This document shows, piece after piece, positions 23,487-32,928 of a stretch of DNA of 34,466 bases. The DNA is from Halobacterium bonnevillei (lineage in GTDB: Archaea; Halobacteriota; Halobacteria; Halobacteriales; Halobacteriaceae): positions 54,430 through 88,895 of the forward strand of contig NZ_WUUU01000002.1 in NCBI RefSeq assembly GCF_009831555.1. The letters run 5' to 3'. The notes under the pieces are model-generated. The model made no database searches and was not told where the DNA came from. It was given only the letters and a program-made list of their open reading frames with translations. Made by a program: the position numbers and the translations under genes. The first letter of the stretch is position 1. Each line of letters opens with the position of its first letter.

Positions 23487-26174
23487 ATGACGAACATTCC
23501 GGACAGCTACGACCCCGACCGCATCGAATCCAACTGGCAGGACGAGTGGCAGGACAGCGACGTCTACGAATTCGACCCCAGCGACTCCGACACCCAGTAC
23601 GTCATCGACACGCCGCCGCCGTACCCCTCCGGGAACCTCCACCTCGGGCACGGCCTCGGCTGGTCGTACATCGACTTCAGCGCGCGGTTCCACCGACTCC
23701 AGGGCGACGCCGTCCTCTTCCCACAGGGCTGGGACTGCCACGGCCTCCCGACGGAAGTGAAAGTCGAGGAAGTCAACGACATCCACCGCACGGACGTCTC
23801 CAACGAGGAGTTCCGCGACCTCTGCGTCGAGTGGACGAACGCCCGCATCGAGGAGATGAAACAGACGATGCGGGAGCTCGGGTTCTCCCAGGACTGGAGC
23901 GCCGAGTACCGCACCATGGACCCCGAGTACTGGGGCCAGACCCAGGAGTCGTTCGTCGAGATGGCCGACGACGACATGGTCTACCGCGACGAACACCCCG
24001 TGAACTGGTGTCCGCGCTGCGAGACCGCCATCGCGGATGCGGAAGTCGAGAACGTCGACCGGAGCGGGACGCTGTACTACGTCACCTTCGAGGGGGTCGG
24101 CAACGACGACATCGAGATCGCGACGACGCGCCCCGAGTTGCTCGCGGCCTGCGTCGGGATGGCCGTCGACCCCGACGACGAGCGGTTCGCGGACCGCGTC
24201 GGCGACACGTTCGAAGTCCCGCTGTTCGGCCAGGAGGTCGAACTCGTCGCAGACGACGACGTCGACCCCGAGTTCGGGACGGGCGCCGTGATGATCTGTA
24301 CGTTCGGCGACAAGCAGGACGTCGACTGGTGGGCCGAGTACGACTTCGACCTGCGACCGGTGTTCACCGAGGACGGCCACCTCAACGAGAACGCCGGCGA
24401 GTTCGAGGGACTGTCAATCGACGACGCCAAGGACGAGATCGCGGACGCCCTCGACGACGAGGGCGTTCTCGTCGACTCGGAGCCGACCGAGCAGAGCGTC
24501 GGCGCGTGCTGGCGCTGCGACACCCCCATCGAGATCCTCTCCAAGGAGCAGTGGTTCGTCGAGGTCGACCAGGACCTCATCCTCGAGAAGGCCGACGACG
24601 TCGAGTGGATCCCCGAGCACATGCACGACCGTCTGGTCGACTGGACGGAGAGCATGGAGTGGGACTGGGTCATCTCCCGGCAGCGCGTGTTCGCCACGCC
24701 GATTCCCGCCTGGGAGTGCCGCGACTGCGGGTACTGGCACATCGCGTCGGCGGCCGAGTGTCCCGTGGACCCCAACGAGGAGTCCCCTGCCGTGGGCGAG
24801 TGCCCCGAGTGCGGCAGCGGCGCGACTCCGGAGGAGTCGCGTGGTGCAGGCGGTGAAGCCGCCGAAACGAACTGGCGCGGCGAGACCGACGTCATGGACA
24901 CGTGGATGGACTCCTCCATCACGCCGCTGCACATCTCCGGGTGGCCCCAGGACATCGACCTCGACGACTTCGAACCCGTCGACCTGCGGCCGCAGGGCCA
25001 CGACATCATCAGGACGTGGGCGTTCTACACGCTCCTGCGGACGGGCGCGCTCACCGACGAGAAGCCGTGGGACGACATCCTCGTCAACGGCATGGTGTTC
25101 GGCCCGGACGGCAACAAGATGTCCAAGAGCCGCGGGAACGTGGTCGAACCCGACGAAGCCATCGAGGAGTACTCCGCGGACGCCGTCCGCCAGGCGCTGG
25201 CGCTGGGCGGCCGCCCGGGCAGCGACGTCCAGTTCCAGTGGAAGGAGGTCAAGTCCGCGTCGCGGTTCCTCACGAAGCTCTGGAACATCGTGAAGTTCGC
25301 GGGCGGCCACTTCGACGAGGACACGCCGGACATCGCCGACCCCGCCTACCGGGACGCCGACCGCTGGATCCTCTCGGAGCTCACGCGGGTCGCCGACGAA
25401 GTCGAGGCCGAGATGGAGGCCTACCGGTTCGACGCGGCGCTGCGCCGCCTGCGCGAGTTCGCGTGGGAGGACCTCGCTGACGACTACGTCGAACTGGTGA
25501 AGGGGCGCCTGTACAACGGCCGGCCGGGCGAGCGGGCCGCCGCCGAGAAGACGCTCTACACCGCGGTCACCTCGGTCGTCCGGATGCTGTCCGTGTTCAG
25601 CCCGCACGTCACCGAGGAGATCTGGCAGCACCTCCCGGGCACCGAGGGCAGCGTCCACAACGCCGCGTGGCCGGACCCCGACTACCTCGACGAGGACGCG
25701 GAGGTCGCAGGCCGCCACATCGCGGAGACGGCCAGCGAGGTCCGCGCGTGGAAGTCCGAGAGCGGCATGCCGCTCAACGAGGACCTCGACCGCGTCGAGC
25801 TCTACTTCGAACCCGGCCAGAACGGCAAGCTGGACACCTACGACCTCAGCGAGACGGTCAACGCCCCCATCAAGCTCGTGGAGGGCCGGCCGGACGTCGA
25901 ACTCGTGCCCGTGGACGTCGACGGCGACGAGTCCGAGATCGGGCCGGAGTTCCGGAGCGAAGCGGGCGCGGTGCTGCAGGGCATCGAGGCCGCCGACCCC
26001 GCCGAGATCCAGGCGCAGATCCACTCCGGGGACACCGTCACCGTCGAAGCCGCCGGCGAGTCCTACGACCTCGACGCCGACTGGCTGAGCGTCGACGAGG
26101 AGTACCGCGCGGAGTCCGGCGAGGAAGTCACCGTCCTCGAGGCGTCGTTCGGCACCATCCTCATCTACGAGTAG
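23487..26174 (+). CDS. valS: Valyl-tRNA synthetase
   Basis: 895 residues, class I aminoacyl-tRNA synthetase that charges tRNA(Val). The HIGH motif is H52-L-G-H55 in '[14 protein letters not shown]', and the KMSKS loop is at 544-548. '[16 protein letters not shown]' is typical of ValRS. An editing domain (CP1) lies between the two, with '[18 protein letters not shown]' carrying its conserved T-T-R-P-E. Cys pairs 'CPRC', 'CWRC', 'CRDC' and 'CPEC' are likely zinc knuckles. The anticodon-binding helical domain (about 640-800) precedes a C-terminal region. ATG 23487 is the first good start. The upstream leader ORF is described separately. Confidence 0.97.
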   Translation: MTNIPDSYDPDRIESNWQDEWQDSDVYEFDPSDSDTQYVIDTPPPYPSGNLHLGHGLGWSYIDFSARFHRLQGDAVLFPQGWDCHGLPTEVKVEEVNDIHRTDVSNEEFRDLCVEWTNARIEEMKQTMRELGFSQDWSAEYRTMDPEYWGQTQESFVEMADDDMVYRDEHPVNWCPRCETAIADAEVENVDRSGTLYYVTFEGVGNDDIEIATTRPELLAACVGMAVDPDDERFADRVGDTFEVPLFGQEVELVADDDVDPEFGTGAVMICTFGDKQDVDWWAEYDFDLRPVFTEDGHLNENAGEFEGLSIDDAKDEIADALDDEGVLVDSEPTEQSVGACWRCDTPIEILSKEQWFVEVDQDLILEKADDVEWIPEHMHDRLVDWTESMEWDWVISRQRVFATPIPAWECRDCGYWHIASAAECPVDPNEESPAVGECPECGSGATPEESRGAGGEAAETNWRGETDVMDTWMDSSITPLHISGWPQDIDLDDFEPVDLRPQGHDIIRTWAFYTLLRTGALTDEKPWDDILVNGMVFGPDGNKMSKSRGNVVEPDEAIEEYSADAVRQALALGGRPGSDVQFQWKEVKSASRFLTKLWNIVKFAGGHFDEDTPDIADPAYRDADRWILSELTRVADEVEAEMEAYRFDAALRRLREFAWEDLADDYVELVKGRLYNGRPGERAAAEKTLYTAVTSVVRMLSVFSPHVTEEIWQHLPGTEGSVHNAAWPDPDYLDEDAEVAGRHIAETASEVRAWKSESGMPLNEDLDRVELYFEPGQNGKLDTYDLSETVNAPIKLVEGRPDVELVPVDVDGDESEIGPEFRSEAGAVLQGIEAADPAEIQAQIHSGDTVTVEAAGESYDLDADWLSVDEEYRAESGEEVTVLEASFGTILIYE

Positions 26175-26276
26175 CGCGGCCGTCTCGCCGCCGTCGGTGC
26201 ACGCCCGGGCCGCCGCGCCCGGAGTCGCGGTTCCGGAATCGAGGTGCTTTTTCTCGGTGCTGTGCGAAGTGACGCT

Positions 26277-27374
26277 ATGGACCCCCGGATCGAGGACCAC
26301 GCCGAAGTGCTGGTGGACTGGAGTGCGCGCGTCGACGAGGGCGACAACGTCGTCCTCTCGGTCGGGCCGGACGCCCACGAACTCGGCGTCGCGGTCGCCG
26401 AGACGGTCGGCGAGCGCGGCGCGAACCTCCACGTCTCGTACTCGTCGCGCGAAGTGGGGCGCGCGTACCAGCTCGCCCACGGTGACGACTTCGACGAGGA
26501 CCCAGCACACGAACTCGCGCTCTACGAGAACGCCGACGTCGTCCTCTCGATCGGCGGCAGCCGGAACCCCAGCGAGGGCGCGGACGTCCCCACAGAGATC
26601 CGGAAGGCGTACTCGAAGGCACGCCAGGGCGTCCGGGAAGCGCGCCTGGACGCCGACTGGGTGTCGACCGTGCACCCGACGCGGTCGCTCGCCCAGCAGG
26701 CGAACATGTCCTTCGCCGAGTACCAGGCGTTCGCGTACGACGCCATCCTCCGCGACTGGGAGTCCCTCGCCGACGAGATGGCGAACATGAAAGACGTGCT
26801 CGACGACGGCAGCGAGGTGCGCATCGTGAAAGAACAGACCGACCTCACGATGTCCATCGAGAACCGGGTCGCCGTGAACTCCGCGGCGTCGGTCGCCTAC
26901 GACTCCCACAATCTCCCGTCCGGCGAGGTGTTCACCGCGCCCCACGCCACCGAAGGCGAGGTGTACTTCGACGTCCCGATGACGATCCGCGGCGAGCGCG
27001 TCCAGGACGTCCACCTGACCTTCGAGGACGGCGAGGTCGTCGACTATTCGGCGGGCCAGAACGAGGCCGTCGTCGGCGACATCCTGGACACCGACGAGGG
27101 CGCGCGCCGCCTCGGCGAACTCGGCATCGGGATGAACCGCGGCATCGACCAGTTCACGGACAACATCCTCTTCGACGAGAAGATGGGCGACACCGTCCAC
27201 CTCGCGGTCGGGCGCGCGTACGAGTCGAACTACCCCGAGGGCCACGAGGACGAGGCCAACGACTCGGCCGTCCACGTGGACATGATCACGGACGTGAGCG
27301 GGGACTCGTTCATCGAGGTCGACGGGACGGTCGTACAGCGCAACGGCACGTTCCGGTGGGAAGACGGCTTCTAG
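26277..27374 (+). CDS. Aminopeptidase, peptidase family M29 (AmpS/AmpT-like)
   Basis: 365 residues, the usual length for M29 metallo-aminopeptidases that remove N-terminal residues from peptides in the cytoplasm. The metal-ligand and catalytic residues can be followed in the C-terminal half: Glu in 'HATEGEVYFD', Glu in 'ILFDEKMGDTVHLAVGRAY' with its His and Tyr, and His and Asp in 'SAVHVDMI'. The N-terminal domain (about 1-200) is the alpha/beta part. ATG 26277 is chosen because a CTTTTTCTC box lies about 27 bases upstream. It follows valS by about 100 bases but seems to have its own promoter. Confidence 0.93.
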   Translation: MDPRIEDHAEVLVDWSARVDEGDNVVLSVGPDAHELGVAVAETVGERGANLHVSYSSREVGRAYQLAHGDDFDEDPAHELALYENADVVLSIGGSRNPSEGADVPTEIRKAYSKARQGVREARLDADWVSTVHPTRSLAQQANMSFAEYQAFAYDAILRDWESLADEMANMKDVLDDGSEVRIVKEQTDLTMSIENRVAVNSAASVAYDSHNLPSGEVFTAPHATEGEVYFDVPMTIRGERVQDVHLTFEDGEVVDYSAGQNEAVVGDILDTDEGARRLGELGIGMNRGIDQFTDNILFDEKMGDTVHLAVGRAYESNYPEGHEDEANDSAVHVDMITDVSGDSFIEVDGTVVQRNGTFRWEDGF

Positions 27375-27618
27375 GCGGTGAAGGCGACTCGCTGCCGGCG
27401 AGTTCGCCCCCGCCTGCCCGGTGCGATTCGCGTCCGCGACGACGGTCACGACGCCCACGCGCTACCGGACGAACCGCATCGGGCTCGGCCCTAGCGGCTA
27501 CGAGGCCCCCGCTTCCTGCGAGTCGCCGGCTCGCTGCAGTTGCTGCTCGCCGTCGGTGTTGCGGTCGGCAGCGCGGTCAGCGCGTGCGTCTGACGTCCCT
27601 GGTGCGTCGTCGCCGACG

Positions 27619-28074
27619 CTACGCGTCGTCACCGGACTGCGGTCCGCCGCCGGCCTGTGCTTCCTCGGCGTCGCCCCACCCGCCCGCGTCGACGACTTCG
27701 AAGAGCTTCCCCCAGTTCTCGTCCGCGGGGAGCTGGTCGCGGAGCTGTCGGAAGTCCGACGCCGGCACCTGCGTCTCGACGAAGTCGACGACGACCTGCG
27801 CGTGGTAGGCGGCGTCCGAGCGGTCGGTGCCCTCGATCTCGCTGACCCGGGCGACGAACTCCCGCCAGTCGAATCGCTGGCCGTGTTCGTCGACGGGCCC
27901 GGTGAGGTACCACTTGATCTCCATCGGGAGGGAGGCGGCGAGGTCGGCGGCGTTCCCCTCCGGAATGCGCTGTCCGAGTGTCGACAGCGTTGCGCGAATC
28001 GCGCGGACCGTTTCGCCGGTGTCGGAGAACTCGAGCCGGTGCTGGAGTTCGCCGGTGAACTCGTCGAAGTTCAT
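27619..28074 (-). CDS. DUF2267 family protein
   Basis: 151 residues starting at the ATG 28072-28074, with a TTATGCG box about 28 bases upstream. The sequence 'MNFDEFTGELQHRLEF', 'ATLSTLGQRIPEGNAADLAASLP' (begins ATLSTLG) and 'FVARVSEIEG' is the DUF2267 pattern: two all-helical repeats of about 60 residues. The C-terminal 20 residues are Gly/Ala-rich and acidic. Function is unknown. It converges with the aminopeptidase gene across about 240 bases that contain nothing I can identify. Confidence 0.88.
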   Translation of the reverse strand: MNFDEFTGELQHRLEFSDTGETVRAIRATLSTLGQRIPEGNAADLAASLPMEIKWYLTGPVDEHGQRFDWREFVARVSEIEGTDRSDAAYHAQVVVDFVETQVPASDFRQLRDQLPADENWGKLFEVVDAGGWGDAEEAQAGGGPQSGDDA

Positions 28075-28212
28075 GTCTGGACCTACGACTCGACCGCGCA
28101 TAATGGTATGGTGCGTGAAACGTATCCCGGGCGGCTTCCACAGACGTCCGCGAGCGCGTCGACGTCGTCTCGCTGCCAGAATCAGTGCGGAGCCGCCGCT
28201 GGCCGAGTGTAG

Positions 28213-28617
28213 TGAGCTCGAGGGGAGTAAGCCCCCTTCTGTTCGGCCCGGCATTCGGCTGAGCGTCCGCGCGGCCCCTCTCGGGTGGTTCGGGCTACCT
28301 CGCGCGCACGGACTTGCACCGGCGGGGATTAGCCGTTCCATCGGTCCCCTCCCGTCTGCGTGGCGAAGCCACGCTGGCTCGCGGCTGGCGCCGTTCGCCT
28401 GTCACGCGACCGTCCGTCGGTCGGTCACGCCCTCGGCGGGTTAGCTTCCTTCCCTTCCGGGTCGGGTCGCACGCCTCATCGGTCGAGGAGGGACGTGTCG
28501 TCTCTGTTCCAGTGCCGGCGGTCTCCCGCCCCGGACTTGCGTCCGGCCGCCCGCCCGAACGGGTGGGGGGACTTTCCTCATGCCTCACGGCACGGGAGCC
28601 GGGCTCCCTCTGCTCGA
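28213..28617 (-). ncRNA. rnpB: RNase P RNA (archaeal type A)
   Basis: Read on the minus strand, the start region has CR-I (GAGGAAAGTCC), the middle has 'GGAACGGCTAATCCCC' and 'GGTGCAAGTCC' as in CR-IV, and the end has 'ACAGAAGGGGGCTTACTC', the CR-V element forming P4. Near the ends, GAGC...GAGGG pairs with CCCTC...GCTC to close P1. Length is about 405 nt, in the range of haloarchaeal RNase P RNAs. A CCTTAACGCC box at about 28640-28648 suits its promoter. Exact ends are approximate. It processes tRNA 5' leaders. Protein-like frames across it are shadows. Confidence 0.93.
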
Positions 28618-29185
28618 TTCTGTCTACGCACGCGGCGGCGTTAAGGGGTTCGGTTAGCCCGACGCCGCTGCTGGGGCCGGTCCGGTACCGTTGCCCCCTG
28701 GGGGTTCCTCCCCGGCGGCGGGCCCGGTAGGCTGACCTTACCTCCGGACTCGTTTGGTCGCACGCCCGGCGAGAATCTGGCCGGCTTCGAATCCACCTGG
28801 AAAATGACTGGAATCCCGTCGAGTGGAGACCGAGTCTGGTCCGCGAGCCCCCTGAGTCCGTTCGCGGATCCGACCGGTTCGGTTCAGCACCGAACCGGAT
28901 ACGACCCAGTCGCAGGCCGAATGCCAACGACCACGTCACCGATAGTGGTCGGGTGTCGACCGGCGATCGCGGTTCCTCGAACCGCCTGTCGACGACCGCG
29001 CACCAGTATTCAATCTTGTGGCCGCCGGAATAATCCAGGTTTCGTATCATTTCTGGAGTTGTATCCAGCAGCACCGCTTCGCTATCTGCCGAATCCGACG
29101 TGACACAAGGCTGTATAGATAACCTTCACGATTCTCGACGGTGGAGGGAAGACTTCAAGTTAATCCTCGGCGTATAGGTACTCGT
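28618..29185. other. Unassigned region upstream of rnpB
   Basis: About 570 bases without a convincing gene. Next to the rnpB promoter, about 28670-28735 is very GC-rich and full of short inverted repeats (CCCCCTGGGGG, CCGGCGGCGGG). Further right, a leftward frame at about 28800-29074 reads in places like protein (RNLDYSGGHKIEYWC) but runs into rnpB and lacks a good end. I could not fit it to SRP RNA, 5S RNA or a tRNA. The right end has an AAGTTAATCC box for the AMMECR1 gene. Confidence 0.5.
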
Positions 29186-29821
29186 ATGGCCGAGGCCCAG
29201 TCAGTAGTACTTTCCTTCGAAGACGGCGCTCGGACCGTTGAACTGGCACGCGAATCCGTCGAGGCATTCGTCCGAAACGGCCAGCGAGAACAACCGGGCA
29301 GCATGCGGGACGCGTTCTACAACCGAACCAGCGCGTTCGTGCGACTCGAGTCCACGAACGGACGCGGGGCACTGCGGGGGTGTGCGGGCGCCCAGGAGTC
29401 GGCCCGCGATCTCGGGAACCGCAGCCAGCAGCTCGGCCACGCCATCGTCGAGGCGTCTATCAAGGCCGCCTCCGAGGCGTCGTGTGGCTCGGAGGTCGAG
29501 CCGGCGGAGCTCCCGAACCTCCGCGTCTCCGTCTGCACCGTTTCGAATCTCGTGCTGACGGACAACCCGGTCGAGGACATCGAACTCGGCGTCCACGGCG
29601 TCGCAATCGACGGCGACGGCAAGCACGGGTGGATGTACCCGACACTGCCAGTCGAGAACAACTGGAGCGTCTTCGAGTACCTCGACCGCACCTGCCGGAA
29701 GGCAGGCCTGCCGAACGGCGCGTGGGAGGACGACGACGTGATGGTCACCCTCTTCGAGGGCCAGGTGTTCCGGGAGACCGACGAGGACGCCGAAGAACCA
29801 GTCGAAGAACTCACCGCGTAA
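29186..29821 (+). CDS. AMMECR1 domain protein
   Basis: 211 residues. The AMMECR1 signature L-R-G-C is at 63-66 (GALRGCAGAQ), with 'ASIKAASEA', 'LPNLRVSVCTVSNL', 'GVHGVAIDGDGKHGWMYPTLP' (begins GVHGVAID) and 'LDRTCRKAGLP' in family order. Archaeal members are single-domain cytoplasmic proteins of unknown function; a nucleic-acid-related role has been proposed. ATG 29186 is preferred over an in-frame upstream start because of an AAGTTAATCC box about 27 bases before it. Confidence 0.92.
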   Translation: MAEAQSVVLSFEDGARTVELARESVEAFVRNGQREQPGSMRDAFYNRTSAFVRLESTNGRGALRGCAGAQESARDLGNRSQQLGHAIVEASIKAASEASCGSEVEPAELPNLRVSVCTVSNLVLTDNPVEDIELGVHGVAIDGDGKHGWMYPTLPVENNWSVFEYLDRTCRKAGLPNGAWEDDDVMVTLFEGQVFRETDEDAEEPVEELTA

Positions 29822-29958
29822 CCGCCAGTCGACGCCGTCGTCGAACGGCCCGGTTCTAGCTGCCGTCCGCTACTGTCTCGTAGCCGCGCGCGGGTCCTGA
29901 GTGGACCCGCTGGCGCCGCGCAGGAGAACCCACCTCGACGGCGAGCCCGCCGCCCGCG

Positions 29959-31113
29959 CTACGCGTCGTCCGTCCGGAAGCCGACGCGGTCGGCGTCGTC
30001 GAGCGCGCGGTCCGCGGCGTCCTCGATGCGAAAGGACTGCACCAGTTCGCCGTCCCGCAACAGAGGGTCGAACAGCGACGTGCCGCCCGTCGGCCCGGGC
30101 CGCGAGGACAGGGCGACGTGGTGGCCGCCGTCCCGGGTCCGGTAGACGTCCTTCTTCCCGGAGAGTTTGCCGCGCTTGGCCGCGGGTTCGCCCTCGACTG
30201 CCACGATGTCCAGCGCGAAGTCCACGGGGTCGGCGTTCGAGACGTGACCGCCGACGCCGAAGCCGTCAGCGACGTCCCGGAGCTCTCGGAGATCCGTGGG
30301 GCCGAGGCCGCCCGAGAGGAAGATGTCGACGTCCCCGCGGTCCCGGGCGTCGAGCTCCCAGCGGACCTCCCGCACGATGTGCCGGAAGTCGCCCCGCCGC
30401 GACCCCGTGGTGTCGAGGCGGACGCTGTCCAGGTCGTCGCCGAGCGCCTCGACGGCGCGGATGACCTCGTCCTTCTCGTCGCTGTAGGTGTCGCAGAGCG
30501 CGACTCGCGGTACGTCCTCGGCGACGGCGTCGTCGAACGCCCGCCACCCCGCCTCCTGGTTGCCGCGCCCGAAGCAGATGAGCAGCGCGTGCGGCATCGT
30601 CCCGCCGGCCTCCCGGCCGATGACGTCGCCGGCCGCGACGTGCGAGAACCCGTCGAGACCGCCGACGAGCGCGGAGCGCTCGACCATCGCTGCGAGGGAG
30701 GGATGGACGTGGCGCGCGCCGAAGCTCAGCACCTGTGAGTCGGGGGCGGCCCGCCGGACCTCCAGGGCGGCGGTCGCGACCCCGGACGCGTGCGAGAGGA
30801 ACCCCAGAAGCGACGTCTCGTAGCGCGCGAAGTCCCGGTAGTTGCCCTCGATGCGGAGCACGGGGCCGCCGTCGAACAGCGTTCCCTCCGGGATTGCGTC
30901 GACGTCCACGGGCAGGCCCGCGAGCAGGTGGGCGGCGTCCTTGACGCCCGCGAGCAGTTCGAACTCGCCGGTGGGGAACTGGTCGGCGGTCACCTCCGCG
31001 ACCACGTGTGGGTTCTTCCCGGCGTGCTCGAGTGTGGTCTCGGTGCGGTCGAAGTACGCGTCGGTCGCACGACCCTCCTCGATGGCGTCGGGCGGAACGA
31101 TGTCGAACGTCAC
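29959..31113 (-). CDS. pncB: Nicotinate phosphoribosyltransferase
   Basis: 384 residues. It converts nicotinate and PRPP to nicotinate mononucleotide in NAD salvage. Motifs include 'FGARHVHP' (131-138), 'GTMPHALL', 'VALCDTYSDEKDE' and a phosphate loop 'FLSGGLGPTDL' with 'GVGGHVSNADP' after it, as in the NaPRTase/QPRTase superfamily. The start is a GTG at 31111-31113. There is no Met codon in the conserved N-terminus 'FDIVPPDAIEEGRATDAYF', so GTG is the only reasonable start. It is separate from, but close to, a nicotinamidase-like gene at 32929, and the two would act in sequence. Confidence 0.94.
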   Translation of the reverse strand: MTFDIVPPDAIEEGRATDAYFDRTETTLEHAGKNPHVVAEVTADQFPTGEFELLAGVKDAAHLLAGLPVDVDAIPEGTLFDGGPVLRIEGNYRDFARYETSLLGFLSHASGVATAALEVRRAAPDSQVLSFGARHVHPSLAAMVERSALVGGLDGFSHVAAGDVIGREAGGTMPHALLICFGRGNQEAGWRAFDDAVAEDVPRVALCDTYSDEKDEVIRAVEALGDDLDSVRLDTTGSRRGDFRHIVREVRWELDARDRGDVDIFLSGGLGPTDLRELRDVADGFGVGGHVSNADPVDFALDIVAVEGEPAAKRGKLSGKKDVYRTRDGGHHVALSSRPGPTGGTSLFDPLLRDGELVQSFRIEDAADRALDDADRVGFRTDDA

Positions 31114-31281
31114 CGCGCGACCACCCGTCCGGCAGCACGCGTGCGTCGATGTCGGAGCGCCTGCATGCGTCGGGCTACTCCCGCCCGAGCGAAAAAGACC
31201 ACGGGTCTCCTCGCTGCACCGAATCGGACCGCCGCGACCCCCTGTTACCGCTGAGTCACGGCGACCCGCCGCGACCCGGCG

Positions 31282-32742
31282 TTAGTCCTGGTGGACGTCG
31301 TCGAGCTCGTCGACGGTCGGCGCGTTCACGATGGTGACGGTGTCGCCGGAGACGGTGACGCGGAACGCGTCCGCGAACTCGCTCTCCTCCTCGGGGATGC
31401 GCCAGACGCCGTCACTGCGCTGTTCGGCGCCCCAGTACTGGAGGACCTGCCGGTACGTCGTCGCGAACTCCTCGGCGTCCCGCTCGGAGTCCCAGGCGAG
31501 GCGCCACGTGTACGCGGTCTGGTCGCCGTTCTCGTACACCCAGAGCTGCTCGCCGTCCCAGCCCTCGACCGGCTGGGTGGCGTAGTTGAACGGCGAACTC
31601 CGCACGACGTTGCCGTTCTCGTCGAGGTTCAGCGGATTGATGACGTAGTCCTGGGAGTGGCGGTCCTGCTCGTAGGCCGGGTAGCCGAACATCGCCGTGA
31701 GGCCGCCGACGCCGACTTCGCCGTACTCGGCGCGGCCGTCGACGGTGACGCGATTCCAGTCGTCGGTCGAGCGGTCAGGGAGCGTGACGTCAGTCGGCTG
31801 GTCGGAGCCGTACTTCTGCGGCTCGGAGACCTGCTCGGAGGACGCCGGCGGGTCGTCGTAGACGGCTTCGACGGCCGCCCAGCCGCCGCCCTCGTAGACG
31901 TGCTCGACGAAGTTCGCGCCCGCGCTGTACGGGAAGTACTTCATGATGTAGACGCCGAGGTGGAGGTCACCGCCGCCCCCGCCACCGCCGGACTCGGGGC
32001 TCGCGCACTCCCACGCTGCGCCGCACTTCTCGCTGTACGTGTTGTCGAGGAAGCTCGCTTCGCCCTCGATGAGGCCGTTGTGCGCGTTCGCCTTGTCCCG
32101 GGTCGGCGACGAGAAGTTCGCGTCGAAGTTCCGGAACTGGAGCGCGTGCATCAGTTCGTGGCCGAGCGTGTTCTCGTCGATGGTCGGCGTCTCGGACTCG
32201 GAGATGACGACGATGCGGTCGTCCTTGGGCGTGTAGAACCCGAGGACGTTCGACCCGCGGTTGGACTCCTGAACGGAGATGGAGTCGTCGGTCTCGCCGA
32301 TGAGGAACATCGCCTCGAATTTCACGTTGTCGAACGTCTGGAGCTCGGGGCTGGTGTCCCCGGAGTCGGCGTACTCGTCCTGGTAGGTGTCACGGGAGAT
32401 GACGTCCACGGACACCGGCTCCTCGAACTCGATGCCGCGGATCTGCTCGACGCGGGCCATCGAGCGGTTGATGACCTGATTCCGTTCGGACTGATTGAGG
32501 CCGTCCGATACGGTCACTGGCAGCGACTCGTTGTGCCAGTAGCCGCCTTCCCACCCGAGTCTGTCGGTCTCGGGGTCGGCGTAGTCGAAGTCGTCCGTGT
32601 CACCGGTCTGGGTGTCGTCCGGCGCCTCCGTGGTGTTCAGGGCGGTGGTGGTGCCGTCGGCGTCGCTGGTCGTCGCGGGCGACTGACAGCCCGCGAGTGC
32701 GACCAGCACGACGAGCGCGACGGCGAGCATGCGGCGTGCCAT
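31282..32742 (-). CDS. Hvo_1808-like surface lipoprotein with HExxH motif
   Basis: 486 residues. The signal sequence ends in the lipobox LALAGC-like 'VALAGC' with Cys19, then a Thr/Asp-rich linker, so the protein should be anchored outside the membrane. His195-Glu-x2-His199 (HELMHALQ) with Glu227 or Glu229 in 'EGEAS' downstream is a zinc-metallopeptidase (gluzincin-like) pattern. A poly-Gly stretch of seven residues occurs in the middle. The whole resembles the haloarchaeal Hvo_1808 family of surface proteins. The Met at 32740-32742 is chosen because it directly precedes the signal peptide, with a GATTTTTACG box about 30 bases upstream. The substrate is unknown. Confidence 0.87.
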   Translation of the reverse strand: MARRMLAVALVVLVALAGCQSPATTSDADGTTTALNTTEAPDDTQTGDTDDFDYADPETDRLGWEGGYWHNESLPVTVSDGLNQSERNQVINRSMARVEQIRGIEFEEPVSVDVISRDTYQDEYADSGDTSPELQTFDNVKFEAMFLIGETDDSISVQESNRGSNVLGFYTPKDDRIVVISESETPTIDENTLGHELMHALQFRNFDANFSSPTRDKANAHNGLIEGEASFLDNTYSEKCGAAWECASPESGGGGGGGDLHLGVYIMKYFPYSAGANFVEHVYEGGGWAAVEAVYDDPPASSEQVSEPQKYGSDQPTDVTLPDRSTDDWNRVTVDGRAEYGEVGVGGLTAMFGYPAYEQDRHSQDYVINPLNLDENGNVVRSSPFNYATQPVEGWDGEQLWVYENGDQTAYTWRLAWDSERDAEEFATTYRQVLQYWGAEQRSDGVWRIPEEESEFADAFRVTVSGDTVTIVNAPTVDELDDVHQD

Positions 32743-32928
32743 TGGTCGTGGTTCAGGTTCGAGCACGTAAAAATCCGCGCACGTTCACACGCACCGAGAC
32801 GACGCGGCTGCTCGAAGGCGCGAGGCACCGACCGCAACGCCCTGCGGCGCGAGGGAGAATCCGCACCGCTCGAGGGCCGTAGCGACCCCCGCAAAACGGC
32901 TTAGTGCGTCGACACTGACCACGCACAC

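Noticed and set aside
24414-27458. Very long leftward open frame (about 1000 codons) antisense to valS and the aminopeptidase gene
   Set aside because: High GC removes stops from antisense frames. The forward frames have clear catalytic motifs, and the antisense product has no domain.
28670-28760. Possible SRP (7S) RNA upstream of rnpB
   Set aside because: GGTCAG and AGCAGC-like strings occur, but about 75 bases apart and without the helix 8 GGAA loop, so the conserved S domain cannot be drawn.
28295-29074. Open frames on both strands across the RNase P RNA
   Set aside because: Conserved RNase P elements CR-I, CR-IV and CR-V occupy this stretch, and the proteins are Arg/Ser-rich shadows.
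31291-32904. Forward open frame of over 500 codons opposite the surface lipoprotein gene
   Set aside because: Val/Asp/Glu-rich shadow of the real leftward gene, which has a signal peptide, lipobox and HExxH.
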